64,000 nt of DNA from Desmodesmus armatus. Lineage: Eukaryota; Chlorophyta; Chlorophyceae; Sphaeropleales; Scenedesmaceae. A program made the translations under genes and the position numbers. Positions within the stretch are counted from its first letter, which is position 1. Every line of letters starts with the position of its first letter. Location of the stretch: positions 62,001 through 126,000 of the forward strand of contig VIIQ02000584.1 in the NCBI GenBank assembly GCA_007449985.2, in the 5' to 3' direction. Shown piece after piece: positions 9,914-22,100 of the stretch. The notes beneath the pieces were generated by a model. That model did no database searches. It saw only the letters and a program-made list of their open reading frames with translations, and was not told the origin of the DNA.

Positions 9914-12264
9914 ATCTTTGTCTCGCTTATGGTTGCCTTGTAGCTAGAAACAGATGTGATTATGAAAAGAGCAAGCGGGCGCAGTGACGGATATACAAGG
10001 GGAAACGATATTACGTGTTGCAGTATCTCGAGATGCTTTCCAAGCTGTCGTGGTGGTTTCGGGACAGTCAACTGTCACATTCGTAACGTTTACGTGTTCA
10101 TGCCATGACATGACATGACGTCAATAGCAGCTGTGTGTGGCGACTACCATGAATGCCTAGTGTTGCTGTGCAGCGAGCTCATGATCATGTTGCTTGTACA
10201 TGCAGTCGATGCATGACTTGTACCAATAGCTGGGCAAGTGTCAAGTCAGTCAGACTGCAAGCAGTGTTGCCGATAGGTTTGAGTAGGATTCCGCCTCCCC
10301 AAGGCAAAGGCTTGACGGTTAGAGGCAGTTGCAGGCAAAATATGCCTGTTTTGAGGGCCAAATTCCGCCTGCACCCCGCCTTCCCTCCTAAATTGGCAAC
10401 TGTGACTGCAAGTGTGGTTGTGGCTGTGCCCCCTTGATAAATAACTGGCACTGTTATCACGTCGTGAAACGACCCCGTAATAGGAAACAACTACATCAAT
10501 TGCCTGACAGCCCTAAACAGAAACATGTTCAAGGCTGTACAGCCTTGTCACCAAGCAGATGTCACTGAGTGCTTCTGCATGATGCAGAGGGGTGCATGAT
10601 GCATGCCTACTTACGTGCCATGTTGTAGTAAGATCGCAGAGGCTGAAGCTGCCGTGTCTGTCAACGAAAAGAAGTGGTTAGTGATGCAAATACATGTGCA
10701 GCTGAAGCTAGACGAGCTTCGGGGCCACCTCTGAATGAGCACATGCCAGCCACAAAGTGCATGCCGATGCCGCAAAGTTACGAAAACCTGTATTGGCACG
10801 GATGTGGCAGCATTTGTAGGGGCTACTGGTGTCTTGGGGCGGCAGCTGCTGAACACACTACACCACTGAGAGGGGCACAGCCATCACTGAAAGGGCATTC
10901 TACTGGCAAAACATCATATGTACTCGATCACAGTCACAATCGGTGTTACAACTTAGCTATGAAGCTCAAACTTCACAAAACGCCTTGTCTGTGCCACCTA
11001 AACAGGCAGACCACCTCACAGAGCTGACCAAAAGCTGTCTTCACCTGTTGCACCTATGAGGGCCTGGCAGTGGAGACAGTAGATGCATCCCATGACCTCT
11101 TGACCAAAGCAGCAACCACACAACACTCACATTGGGCTTGACGATGGCTCACCACCACGGCTGCAATGTGGGTAGGGTGTTGAAACAATTGACATTAGGT
11201 TTGTTGGAGCCAATTCCAACAAAGGTGTGGCGCCCAGTGCAAATTGTGTCAGTCAAACATGTTGACCATATATGGTACAAAACGCAACACCAAACTCAGA
11301 CTGCTGAAGGGTCAGGCCAACAAACAATTCACACCACACCCCATCTAAAAATCACGCAACAGCCACAAGCTATGTCTTGCGGACTGACATTATTTTCTGT
11401 GACACCCAGTGCTGCTGCTGCCGCCTGCCCCCTGCACTCCGAGTGCTTCTGTGCTGTCGAACTACCAAGTCTCTGCTATTGTTGCAGCCAACAGAGAGCC
11501 AACAAGGCTCATGGAGTATAAAAACACACGCACGCAGCACCATGAACATTGCCTGTCATGGCAGGGCTTGACTGCCAAGTTTGGGTTGTCCATGCTCGCC
11601 ACCTGCTTGCAGTCTCTGTGTCAACACGCCCTTTGATGCTCCTGCTGTCCTGGCTGCGATGCTGAGAGCCAACGCTCAGTCATAAGGGAAGTCGATGCCA
11701 CACTGCAAGGTAATGGAGCCCACATTGCCAGCAACAACAGTGAAAGTATGGCGGCAGCAGCAGCAGCAGCAGCAGCACAGCAACAATAGCAGATTAGCGT
11801 TGACCAGACTTTCCTTGGGCTTCAAAGGCTAAATTGACCAATGTGGGAGGTGCTGCTTCATTTCTACGCCGCAAATAAGGTGGTGTGACCCCCCCCTCAG
11901 CCCTGCTGCCTTGAGAGATGAGCATATTGACATTGATGCCGCACTTACTAGCAGTCTGTGCCATGCCATGTCAATGAGCAAGCCGCCACTGAGGCTGCTG
12001 CTTGAGATGCCTCTTGCTGCGCATGCATGAAACCTCACCCCCCTTGCTGCTCAACCACACAGCCGTGACTCCACGCTCCCACACACCATTTCCCACCCCG
12101 CACGATCCCTCACAACAAACCCCTTCCTGCAAGCACACACATGCCCCCTTATCCGCTGTCTGCCCCCCACCCCACCCTCAACCACGTACACACAATTCAT
12201 GTTGCCGCCATGCCCCTTTCCCTCCAAAACAACCACATATCATGCATGTGACATGCACACCCAC
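9914..12264. other. Region between the ETHE1 copies, no gene recognised
   Basis: It holds the 5' untranslated exon and promoter of ETHE1-A; sequence up to about 10090 matches 16664-16860 upstream of copy B. It also contains the right flank of the duplication (11588-11715 matches 262-388) and presumably the unresolved 3' end of copy B. A (CAG)n tract lies around 11756-11778. The open frames here have no family features. Confidence 0.5.
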
Positions 12265-15200
12265 CTTGAGGTTTGCAGGAACTGCCTTGTCCAGCATCTT
12301 GGGTGGAGGCAGACCCAGGTTGTCCATCATCTCAATGAAGTCATCCCGGCCCTTTGTCAACCTGTGCACACGCCCAGCATCAAACACAGCGGCAAAGGTG
12401 ATGTAGACACCGCAAGGTTGCAACATTACCTTCCAAGCATACACATCCACATGGCGCTTGCCCTTGGCACATACATGTTTTGTCAACAACGAATTGTCCC
12501 TCTGTAACCAAGGGAGGTGAACTGTCGCAAACACAAAACACCCAACAGGTGGATGCCTTCTTGATCACCCATCATTGGGCACCTTTGCCTGCAGCAATTG
12601 CCCTTGCGTTCGTACCAAAGTCACTATGACTATCCTTGTAAATCTGTTCTGATTTGACCCTGCATGAATGTACGCACACACGCAAACCCCAACGTACCCA
12701 CCCAACCACGCACCTGGGGTTGTGTTGCTTTTCCTCCCCAATGCTGCTGGCAGTGCGGCCCTTGTAGTCATGTGCCGGGTACACCAGCGTGTCGTCAGGC
12801 AGCTTGAACAGCTGGTTGTGCACAGAGTCGTACAGGAGGCCAGCATCACCTGTTATGGGCGGGTTCGTAGGAGGGGTGGGTAGTAGGGGGGGAAGAGAGC
12901 AGGACAAGATGTGATTATCATATATTATATGTGCACCGAGTCATACAGGAGGCCAGCATCACCTGGGAGTGTGGATAGGTGACAGGGCGTTTCTCGGTTG
13001 AGGAGTACGCACGGGCTATGGGCACGGGAAGTGCAGGGGTGGAGTACTATGTGTGTGCGGGGGCAGAGGGCGAGGGCATGTGGGGTGACAAGGGGCGACA
13101 TTGCAGCTGCAAGGGCGCAGACTGGTGTGTGAGCATGATGCAAATTGCGCCAAGTAGTTGCAGCTCTGAGGGCCAGTACAGTGATACCCCGATTTAACGT
13201 CACCCGATTCTACGACATTCACGATTTTACGTCACATTGGGGGTGTCCCCTGCCGCAAGACGGTCAAATCCCTCTCTATTTAACGGCGCGTTAAATTGAA
13301 TCTGCGTCATATTGCCCTGCCCGTGTTTGCCCTGCCCGATTACTGCCTGGTGCCAGCTGATCTAGTGGCTGGTGCGTCGTGCAGATCATCAATCGAGAGT
13401 CGGACTATCTCAAATACAATATAGATCCTCGTTTCGGTCTTGCACCATGGCATTGCTGCTGTGGTTGCAGGTGGTGTGGTGCTTCTGACAGGCGTGATAG
13501 AGTGTTGTGAGGGCAACATCATCATTACACGTGTTTCCGGCCAGGTTCATTGCGCATGCAGCATGCTGCTAGCAGCAAATCGACCTTGGTGCAAGACAAG
13601 CAATACACCACCAGACGACCAGTGGCCTAGGACACTAGAAAGCCTGGACCAGTTACGGCCCTCAAAGCCAACAGCACAAGAAAAAGCTAACATAGGTAGC
13701 ATGTTGTACATATACTATACAAGCAACTCAGTTGGACATGACCCCTGGTCCACTTGCAGACCATGCTGCCTGGAACTGCCTGGAATGGCAGGGTCTCAGC
13801 GCGCTGCCGCATCCTGCTGCTGTGGGTTGTGGCATTGAGTGGTCGCCGGAAGGGCACCCCAGTAGCGCGTGGGTGTGTCAGTCTGTAGAGCATGCTCCGC
13901 CAGGAACCGCGCAACGCACATGCACCCGTTAAATCGTGCATGTTCGTCGGCTGCCCCAGGGCCTGCAGGTCCCTCGTGACACATTTTCCCCAGCTCATAG
14001 GCGATTATTAGTATTTATCAAGCACAACAAAGTCCAGGCGCTTTTGAATGGCCAAACACATAAAAGACGCACTTTTCGATTTTACGACACAGCTGGCGCC
14101 TGCGCCCTCTGAAATGACGGTAATTCGAGTTAACGCGACCCCGGTTTTACGTCACGTTGGGCCTGTCACCGAGGGTGACGTTAAATCGGGGTATCACTGT
14201 AGCGCCTTAAAACCCTTTGCGGTGGCGGGCCGCATGTGTAGCCAGGCCTTGAGATGCGATGCCGCTTCGCAAACCTTGATGACGCGGTGGCCCATCGTTT
14301 CAAAAGCAACAGCGGTCCGCTTGCTGTGCATGCATTTGGAAAGCCAGATTCAGACAAACAAACACCTGCACACTATCCCCAGAATGACTCGCATGTACTG
14401 TGACACATGGCCACCCCTCTGTCAGTGAGGGCAGGTCAGACAGCAATGCTCACCCTCTTGGAAGTCGGTGCGTCCGCAGCCCCTGATCAGCAATGTATCA
14501 CCTGCAGCAGCAGCAGCAGCAGCAACAGAGGCAATGGCAGCAGCACTAATGACCATGCATGCCATACTTCCAGCACAGCTATTTGCAGGCACCCGTGGCA
14601 AACGTCTGCATGGGGTGAAGCATGTGTTCAGGCCAGGCCGCAGCACCACCACACTTGCACACACATCTCACATTCCCTCTGATTCTGAATCTGACAGCAG
14701 CTGTGCACACTCCCCCGCATATTCCCACCCTTCTGTGGGCACTATGCCTGTTAACACTGAACGTTCTTTTGCCAGGCCCAACAGATTGGGCGAGCTCATG
14801 CAGCCATGCGTGTGTCCAGGTGTGTCAACAGCCCCACCATAACCACCAGGCACACCCCTTCCCACCTCCCCTTGGGCGTTCCAAACCACCGCCTGCCCCC
14901 GCCCCTCCCCTAGGTCCCTGCCTATGAACATGCAGCCCCGTGCCCTTGCCCCCCCCCTCCAAATTGTCCTTGTAGGATGAATCCTTAAAAGCATGCACTC
15001 CCTCTGCTGACAAACAATCCTAGTGAGCATGCATGTGTACATGCACTCCCTCTGTTGACACACCTGTGAAGACCATGCCTGTCCTGCTGCCAGCCCCTGG
15101 CAGGTAGTAGCTCATGCAGCCGTGTGTGTGACCAGGGTGGCCAGGCACAGCAGCTGCAGTGACCCCACAGTCAGGGTGTCACCTTGGGTCAGCAGCACAT

Positions 15201-16663
15201 CCGCTGCTGCATGGCTGGCTGCTGCAATTGCACTCTCGACCGTTGGGCGAAGAGCCTGCGACGAGTAGCAAGGGGGGGGGGTGCAGCACAGCGGTGTTCA
15301 AAAGGAGGCAGGTGAGTGTGGCTGCACAGCTGCTGAGGGTGTTCAATCATTGGGCAAAGAAACTGAGTGAAAAGGCAGTGTTCCTGCAGGTATGCTTGCT
15401 GAGTCATACATTTGACAATAGAGTGAACTGTGATCCTATCAGCATGGCATGACTGCTGGCACTTTGCACTGAACTGCGTGTGGGCTGACTGTGTCACCTG
15501 CAGCACCCCCGTGCCCTCTTCCCACACCACCCTGTGCCCACACAGGCACATGTGCAGACACCTGCCCTCGCTCCCTTCACACTCAAAATCCACACAATTG
15601 ATGTCCATCCCGAAACGACAACCGCAAACACATACACCCCTACCTTGATTTTGCCGCTGCCGTGATGTGGTCTGCGTGGCAGTGTGTGTTTGCTGTCTGG
15701 GTCAGCTGCAGCCCCATCTCATCCAAGATCTGCAGGTCACGCTCCACCTGCAGGAACACATACACACACGCAGATGCACAGTGGCGGACTGGAATCGCTT
15801 GCATCACAGACAAAGTTGGTGATCGCACCAGGTTGCTTGTGTGGATCATGCAAGCAACCCGGGTGATGCTCACATCTGAGAGGATGAGACACCTGCAGGA
15901 GCACAGCCAGCTGTGCTGACTACACGCGTCAGAGTGACGCTGCTGCTGCCCAGCTGTGCCTTAAGGTGCTCAGGCAACTGCTTTTGTACATGCAGCCCTC
16001 TAATCAGCTGGTTGCGCACTGGCTTGCTGCAGCAACTGATGCCCGCCAAAAATCTTCTGCTGCCAGGTAGGCTGAGGACTAGGCATTCCACCTGGGCAGA
16101 GTGGAAGCATAACCCCCTTTGCATCAAGTCATGTGTGCCATGCTTCTTTGCAGTTTGTTACCCTTTAGGGCCCTTTGCTGCCTGATAAACTGGTCAGTCT
16201 GGCGGCATGTGCTGGGGCCCAAAACAGTTTCCTGCAGGACTGTGCTGGCCCATGGGGTGCCTACCTGCTCAAGCACTGGGTCCAGCAGCAGTGCCTCCTT
16301 CGTTTCTGGATCGGCGATGATGTAGGTGTACGTGCTGGATGCTGCATCGAACAGCTGCCTGAATGTCAGGTCGCTCGAGGGGCCTGCACAGCATGGACAG
16401 CAGGGGCAGCGGGCAGGAAACAGGCACCATCAGAACCGTCAGCTGCATGGGTGCATGGGTACAGAGGCGATCTAGGGAAATCAAACGTGGGATGAATATG
16501 TTGCTTTGGCACTTGCTGCATGCCCTCTTTGGCAGGGGCAACAGCAAACAGGAAACCAGCCTTCAGCAAACAAACTTGCTGTGACGTGGGCACCAGGCAT
16601 CCCCCGTCCCAAGCCATGCTGGAGATAATCTTTGAATCTGAATGGATGTTGCTCACCCGCCAT
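12265..16663 (-). CDS. ETHE1-family persulfide dioxygenase, copy B (two frameshifts as read)
   Basis: Same exon plan as copy A: 16663-16657, 16383-16265, 15747-15644, 15255-15064, 14501-14454, 12849-12714 and 12361-12265. It starts [14 protein letters not shown]. The catalytic [31 protein letters not shown] and DKAVPANLK are present. Exon 3 is 104 bases (105 in copy A), one G short in the run at about 15661, just after the metal motif. Exon 4 is 192 bases (193 in A), one G short at about 15136 inside TPGHT. The net loss of two bases does not restore the frame. Either this copy is dying or the consensus has homopolymer errors; the other splice sites are intact. The C-terminal codons are unresolved, as in copy A. 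Confidence 0.8.
12820..12965. repeat. Direct repeat of the exon 6 start in ETHE1-B
   Basis: About 33 bases spanning the acceptor and first codons of exon 6 (GACGCxGGCxTCCTGTACGA on the gene strand) occur at 12820-12852 and again, imperfectly, at 12933-12965, around about 80 bases not present in copy A. The outer copy keeps the intron context shared with copy A, so the inner, used acceptor (12850) is the new one. Confidence 0.65.
13179..14199. mobile_element. 1,021-bp pogo/Tigger-like non-autonomous transposon
   Basis: Terminal inverted repeats are perfect over 27 bases: 13179-13205 starts CAGTGATACCCCGATTTAAC, and 14173-14199 is its reverse complement. The element is flanked by TA on both sides (13177-13178, 14200-14201). 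The paralogous intron in copy A reads CCAGTAGCGCC with a single TA, which is the empty site. A TA target, CAG termini and this TIR length suit the Tc1/mariner superfamily, pogo/Tigger branch. A GTTTTACGTCAC-like motif recurs in direct orientation near both ends. No transposase was recognised inside, so it must depend on an element elsewhere. Confidence 0.9.
14735..14822. repeat. Degenerate echo of ETHE1-B exon 4 end
   Basis: On the gene strand it reads CCTGGACACACGCATGGCTGC, repeating the TPGHTxGCM coding end of exon 4 inside intron 4. It matches the copy-A echo at 7810-7885, so it is older than the tandem gene duplication. Confidence 0.7.
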
Positions 16664-17528
16664 CCGTGTGTCTGCCAGACAAGGTTGCCTAGTCAGCTCG
16701 AAACAGATGTGTGTTGGTAAAAATTGTCAGAGCAAGCGTGCGCAGTAACGGACGCATAAGTGACAAAAGACAGATTGCTTGCAGTCTCCTGAAGTACGCT
16801 CCAAGCTGTCGCGGTAAATCGGGATTGTCAACTGTCAGTTGTCGACCTTTTCATGCCATGAACATCACGTCAGCAACCCTTACATCAGCCCATCGTGATT
16901 GCCTGTCCCAACACATCCACAACCTCTCCGCTAATACTTCTACAGAGTCAATCCTTGAAGGCCTGGAGTCCCAAGTTGACTGGCATGCAATGCATGGCTG
17001 CGTCTTGTGAATTTTGTTGTGCTGGATCAACATTGAGGCACAAACTGTTCTGGTCTGGTCCACACAGTGGGCAAAGCAACAATTCAAGACTTGGCAACCT
17101 GGCCACTACTGGCCTTGTGTTGTGCCGGTCACATGACGCAACGGCTTGTGCTGCAGCAGCTGGTGCACATGCCATTACCACATCCGAACTGATCCTTGCT
17201 TCAGGACTGAGGTTTTCACAAACGTCACCACTGAAAGATGTATACAATATATACAACATGTGCACAAATTCCGAACTCTGGGGGTTTGAACAACAACCAA
17301 CCACAACAACGGTCAGTCAGGTGCATGGCCCCACTTCTCAAGCGGTCACCTCCTGTCGCGCTGCTTGCTGAGCCAAGCCAGGTATCACATCACGCATGTC
17401 ATACATTAAATGACTGCCCTCCAGTGCCGGGTTTTGACGGCTAATCAGCGTCAACCACTTTGCACTCCATCAAAGCCGCCACTGGCTGCTGCATACAACA
17501 CTGCGAGAGGCAACAGCAGTCACTGCCA
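16664..17528. other. Spacer between ETHE1-B and the helicase gene
   Basis: It contains the ETHE1-B 5' untranslated exon, homologous to the copy-A upstream region up to about 16860, and then the 3' untranslated region of the helicase. No further gene is supported. Confidence 0.5.
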
Positions 17529-19139
17529 TCACTTCTTGCTGCGCTGTTTGCCGCCGCCCTGCCCCACGGCCGCCTTGTCCTCTTGTGCCAGCAGTGCCAG
17601 TGCTGCAGCCTTCTTGGCCCCATACACCCTGCTGATACCCTTCAGCACTGACGCCTCGTCCATGGTGTATTCGCCCAGCTTGTGACCTGGGGGGGGGGGG
17701 GGGGTGAAACACGGGAGGGTGAATAACGGGACGGTGTTAGAGTTGTGCAGGAGATTTGCGGCCAGAGAGCCGCATGCCATGCCCATTGGCAGGCGATGGG
17801 GTGTCAAGTCAGCCTGCACAATGCAGCTTGCAGCCTTTGTGAGAGGGGGGTGGGTGGAGTGACAGTGCTGCAGCCTTCTTGGCCCCATACACCCTGCTGA
17901 TACCCTTCAGGGCCGACACCTCATCCATTGTGTATTCGTCCACCTTGTGGCTTGTGTGTATGGGGGGGGGGGGGGGGGGGGGGGGAAAAAAGAGGGGGGG
18001 GGGCAATAAGTTGGGCAGATGTAGTGAGGACAGCAAGCTGCTTGTCACACTACCAATCAGGGACATGGGTGTAAAGGGCAGCTTCCAGCTTCTGGCCTGC
18101 AGAATGCATAAGACTGAGCCAGCAGTGCCAGTGCTGCAGCCTTCTTGGCCCTGTACACCCTGCTGATGCCCTTCAGCACTGACGCCTCATCCATCATGTA
18201 TGCACCCAACTTGTGGCCTGGGGGGGGGGGGCGGAGGTGATGAACGGGGGTCAAGAGAAGGGGGGGGGCTTGTGCAGGTAACTCATGACCGGCAAGCCGC
18301 ACATAACACCAACTGCGGCAGGGAGTGGGGTGTCAAGGGCAACCTTCGCTGGGAGAACCTGGAAGGGATCAGATCCCTGCTCACCTATGCCTCCCTCAAT
18401 GGCTGCCACCAGCTCCACATCGTACTGCGTGGTGGGGACCAATGCTCACCCATGTCAAGTGCTTTGCATGCATGAACACACATCTCTATCATTGGTGATC
18501 AATCACCCCCCCCCCAACCCCCCTTGAGTGTCCTCACAGTAGGGTTTGGCGTTGTGTGTGAGGTGGAAATGAGGGGCGGTGAGTGCTAGTGCAAATTGTG
18601 TGGAGAACCTGGAAGGGGTGTCAGAGTCCCTGCTCACCTATGTGTCCCTCAATGGCTGCCACCAGCTCAACATCGTACTGCGTGATGAACGACAACGACC
18701 AACCCGCACGGCCAGCACGTGCGGTACGACCAACCCTACAGCAGCAACACACACGTGGCAGCAAATGGGGGTGTTCCACTAATGCAGATGAATGGCACGC
18801 ACCACACATGCAGACTGCAGCCCAAAACTGCGTCAAACAATACAGAAAATGTACATATGCTGGGGCCCCCCCACCCCCCTTGAACAAAACAGTTCGCCAG
18901 CTCCATGATGTGGCCACTATTGATCAACACCTGACAACATCAACCCCTCCCCCCCTCCTCCCCCAACCCACCCAACCCCCACCCCAACCCACCCCTTCGC
19001 CACCCAAACACCAGCACACCCGCCCGCCCACCTGTGCACGTAGTCTGCAGCAAGGCGTGGCAGGTCGTAGTTCACCACCAGGTCCACCGTGGGTATGTCC
19101 AGCCCCCTACTGGCTACATCTGTCATCACCTTTGCACAG

Positions 19140-19175
<36 letters not shown>

Positions 19176-22100
19176 CCTGATCCGATATTATTGCAGCAAT
19201 AATACAGCTCGCTAGTTCCATGATGTGGCCACTGTTGATCACCAACTGACAACATCCCCCCTCTCCCCTCCCCCCCCCCCCCCCCAAAACACCAGCAAGC
19301 CAATCCCCTCACCTGTGCACATAGTCTGCAGCAAGCCTTGGCAGGTCGTAGTTCACCACCAGGTCCACGGTGGTATGTCCAGCCCCCTGCTTGCCACATC
19401 TGTCGCCAGCAGCAGCGGCACCGTCTCACTCTTGAAGGCATGCAGAGCAGCCAACCGCTGCTTCTGGGATTTGCCTGCGATCCAACATCATGGGCGTAAG
19501 GAGCCGTCAAAATGAAGGGGTGAGGTCACTGAGCAGCATATGCAGTGTGAACTGTGTGTGTATCAGACCCCCTCCCACATCAAGCTCCCCCTGCCCAGCG
19601 CCTCAAGACAGTCACTCAATGTACCTGCAGCCTTGGCTATGCCATATTATACAACCCTGTGTACGTGTTGTGTTGTCGGCCACCTCAATGTGCTTGAGGT
19701 CAAGGCCTGTGAAGGTCTCGACCTCAAGGACATTCAGGCAGATGGCAACACAACAAAGACATGTGGGCGTACAAGATGGCCACCAGCATGGCCTGCCTTA
19801 TGGGCATTGCTATACTGTAGCCTACGAGTCCTGAAGAGCACCCCCCCCCCCCCCCCGGGGCAATCAGTCAGGCCAGACAGGCACCTCATACTGCTGCAGC
19901 CTCAGCAATGACATCTGGTAGGCCCGTGTCTCTTTGTCCTGTTGCTAGCCACCTCAATGCCTATGGGGTTGAGGGTGAACTCAGCGTTAGATGAGTACGT
20001 CCTTAACCTCAGGGGCATTGACATTGACGGCAACACAACAAACTTTACACAGGGGCATACAAGGTGGCCAGCATGGCCTAGCTTGCAGAAGGGACACATG
20101 AGCACTAGCACTAGCCAAGACCCGACGTCCCTTCTCCCCTCACCGTCCCAACACACCAGCATCCAATGCTCGTGCAGCTTCAGCCTCAGCTATGCCATCT
20201 AACGCCCCTGTGTCTGTTGTTGTGTTGCCGCCAACATTCAAACTGACGGCAACACAACAACACGACAAGGGCGTAGCAGATGGCCCGGCAGCCAGGGGGT
20301 ATCTTTTGGCAAGTTATGTGATAGAGCACCAGTACTAGTCAGCGCAGCATTAGCACCAATACCCCCCCCCCTAATCACTCAAGACAGGCACCCTATGATC
20401 CCTCATTCTCAGCCCAGGCTCTCAAGGCTGAGCTATAGCTGAGCTATGCCATCTGGTATGCCCATAGTTGTGTTGTTGGCCACCTCAATGTGCTTGAGGT
20501 CAAGGCCTGTGAAGGTCTGGACCTCAAGCACACCAAAACGACAGCAAGACAACAAAGGCAAACTGGCATACAAGATGGCCAGCAGCACCCATTTGCTGGG
20601 GTTACTATGTGACAGCACTAGCGATATCACTAGCCTAAGCAGCAGCTTAGACAGGCGCCACATGCTCCTGACGCCTCAGCTGTGCCGTATCATACGCCCC
20701 TGTGCCTTTGTTGACTTGGCGACCACCTCAATGTGCTTGAGGTCAAAGCCTGAGAAGGGCTCGACCTCAAGCACACCAAAACGACAGCAACACAACAAAG
20801 GCAGATTGACACACAAGGTGGCCAGCAGCACCCATTTGCTGGGGTTACTATGTGACAGCACTAGCGATATCACTAGCCTAAGCAGCAGCTTAGACAGGCG
20901 CCACATGCTCCTGACGCCTCAGCTGTGCCATCTACTACCCTCTGTGCCTTTGTTGTGTTGCCGTCCACCTCAATGTTGTTGACGTCAAGGCCTGTCAAAG
21001 TCTGGACATCAACGACATCCAGGCTGACGCCAACACTACAGAAAACTCCAGGCGTACGATATGGCCAGCAGCAGCAGGGCATGTCTTGTAAAACATTTAG
21101 CAAGATAGCATATAGGCACTAGCCAGGGCAGCAGTAGCACTAGCACTAGTTGTACCCCCCCCCCCCCCAAACATTTCGCCAGCATTTTCTGCGGCCTTAA
21201 GCTAGGCCATCTGGTACACTTTTGTGTCTTGGTTGTGTTGCCAGGCACCTCAATGTGTTTTTGGTCAAGGGCTGAGCAGCACGTGCCCTCAGACACATTT
21301 GATTCGTCGGCAAAGCAACATACAAGGTGGCCCGGCCATGAGGCTCATGCATTTATCTGCTGTGCATACAGCTTATTAGCGAGAATCCCTGCTCTACTTA
21401 CCTGAGTGCAATGAGGCTGCGGGGATGCCCAGCTCCCTCAAAACTTGGTCCAACACCTTGCACCCCGCCCACCCCACCCCCACCCCACCCTCAACACCAC
21501 CCACCCACCCACCCACCCACCCACCCCCCACCCACCCACTTTTCCCACTCCTTTTGAATGCTCCACTGCACCATCAGAAGTATAACTGTGCAGTACTTGC
21601 ACCTCACCTGAATGCAATGAGGCTGTCGGGATGCCCAGTTCCCTCAGCACTTGGTCCAACACCTTGCACCCCCAAAAGGAGCACACAACTCCTGCCACCA
21701 TGTTGCCCCCCCCCCCCCCCCAACAATCAACCTCACAGCCCACCTGAATGCAGTGAGGCTGCAGGAATGCCCAGTTCCCTCAGCACCTGGTCCAACACCT
21801 TGCAGCCCCAGAAGGAGCACACAACTCCTGCCACCAAAGAATACCCCCAATTACCCCTCTCTCCCTCTTTCAACCTCACAACCCCACCTGAGTGCAATGA
21901 GGCTGCTGGGATCCCGAGCTCTCTCGCCACTTGGTCCAACACCTTGCACCCCGCCCACCCGACCCCCACCCCACCCTCACCTCCACCCACCCACCCACCC
22001 ACTCCCTTTGAATGCTCCACTGCACCATCAGAAGTATAACTGCGCAGTACTTGCAGCTTACCTGAATGCAATGAGGCTGCCGGAATGCCCAGCTCCCTCA

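Noticed and set aside
13179..14199. Transposase gene inside the TA-target element
   Set aside because: Open frames of 103-132 codons inside show no DDE or CENP-B-type motifs; the element is treated as non-autonomous.
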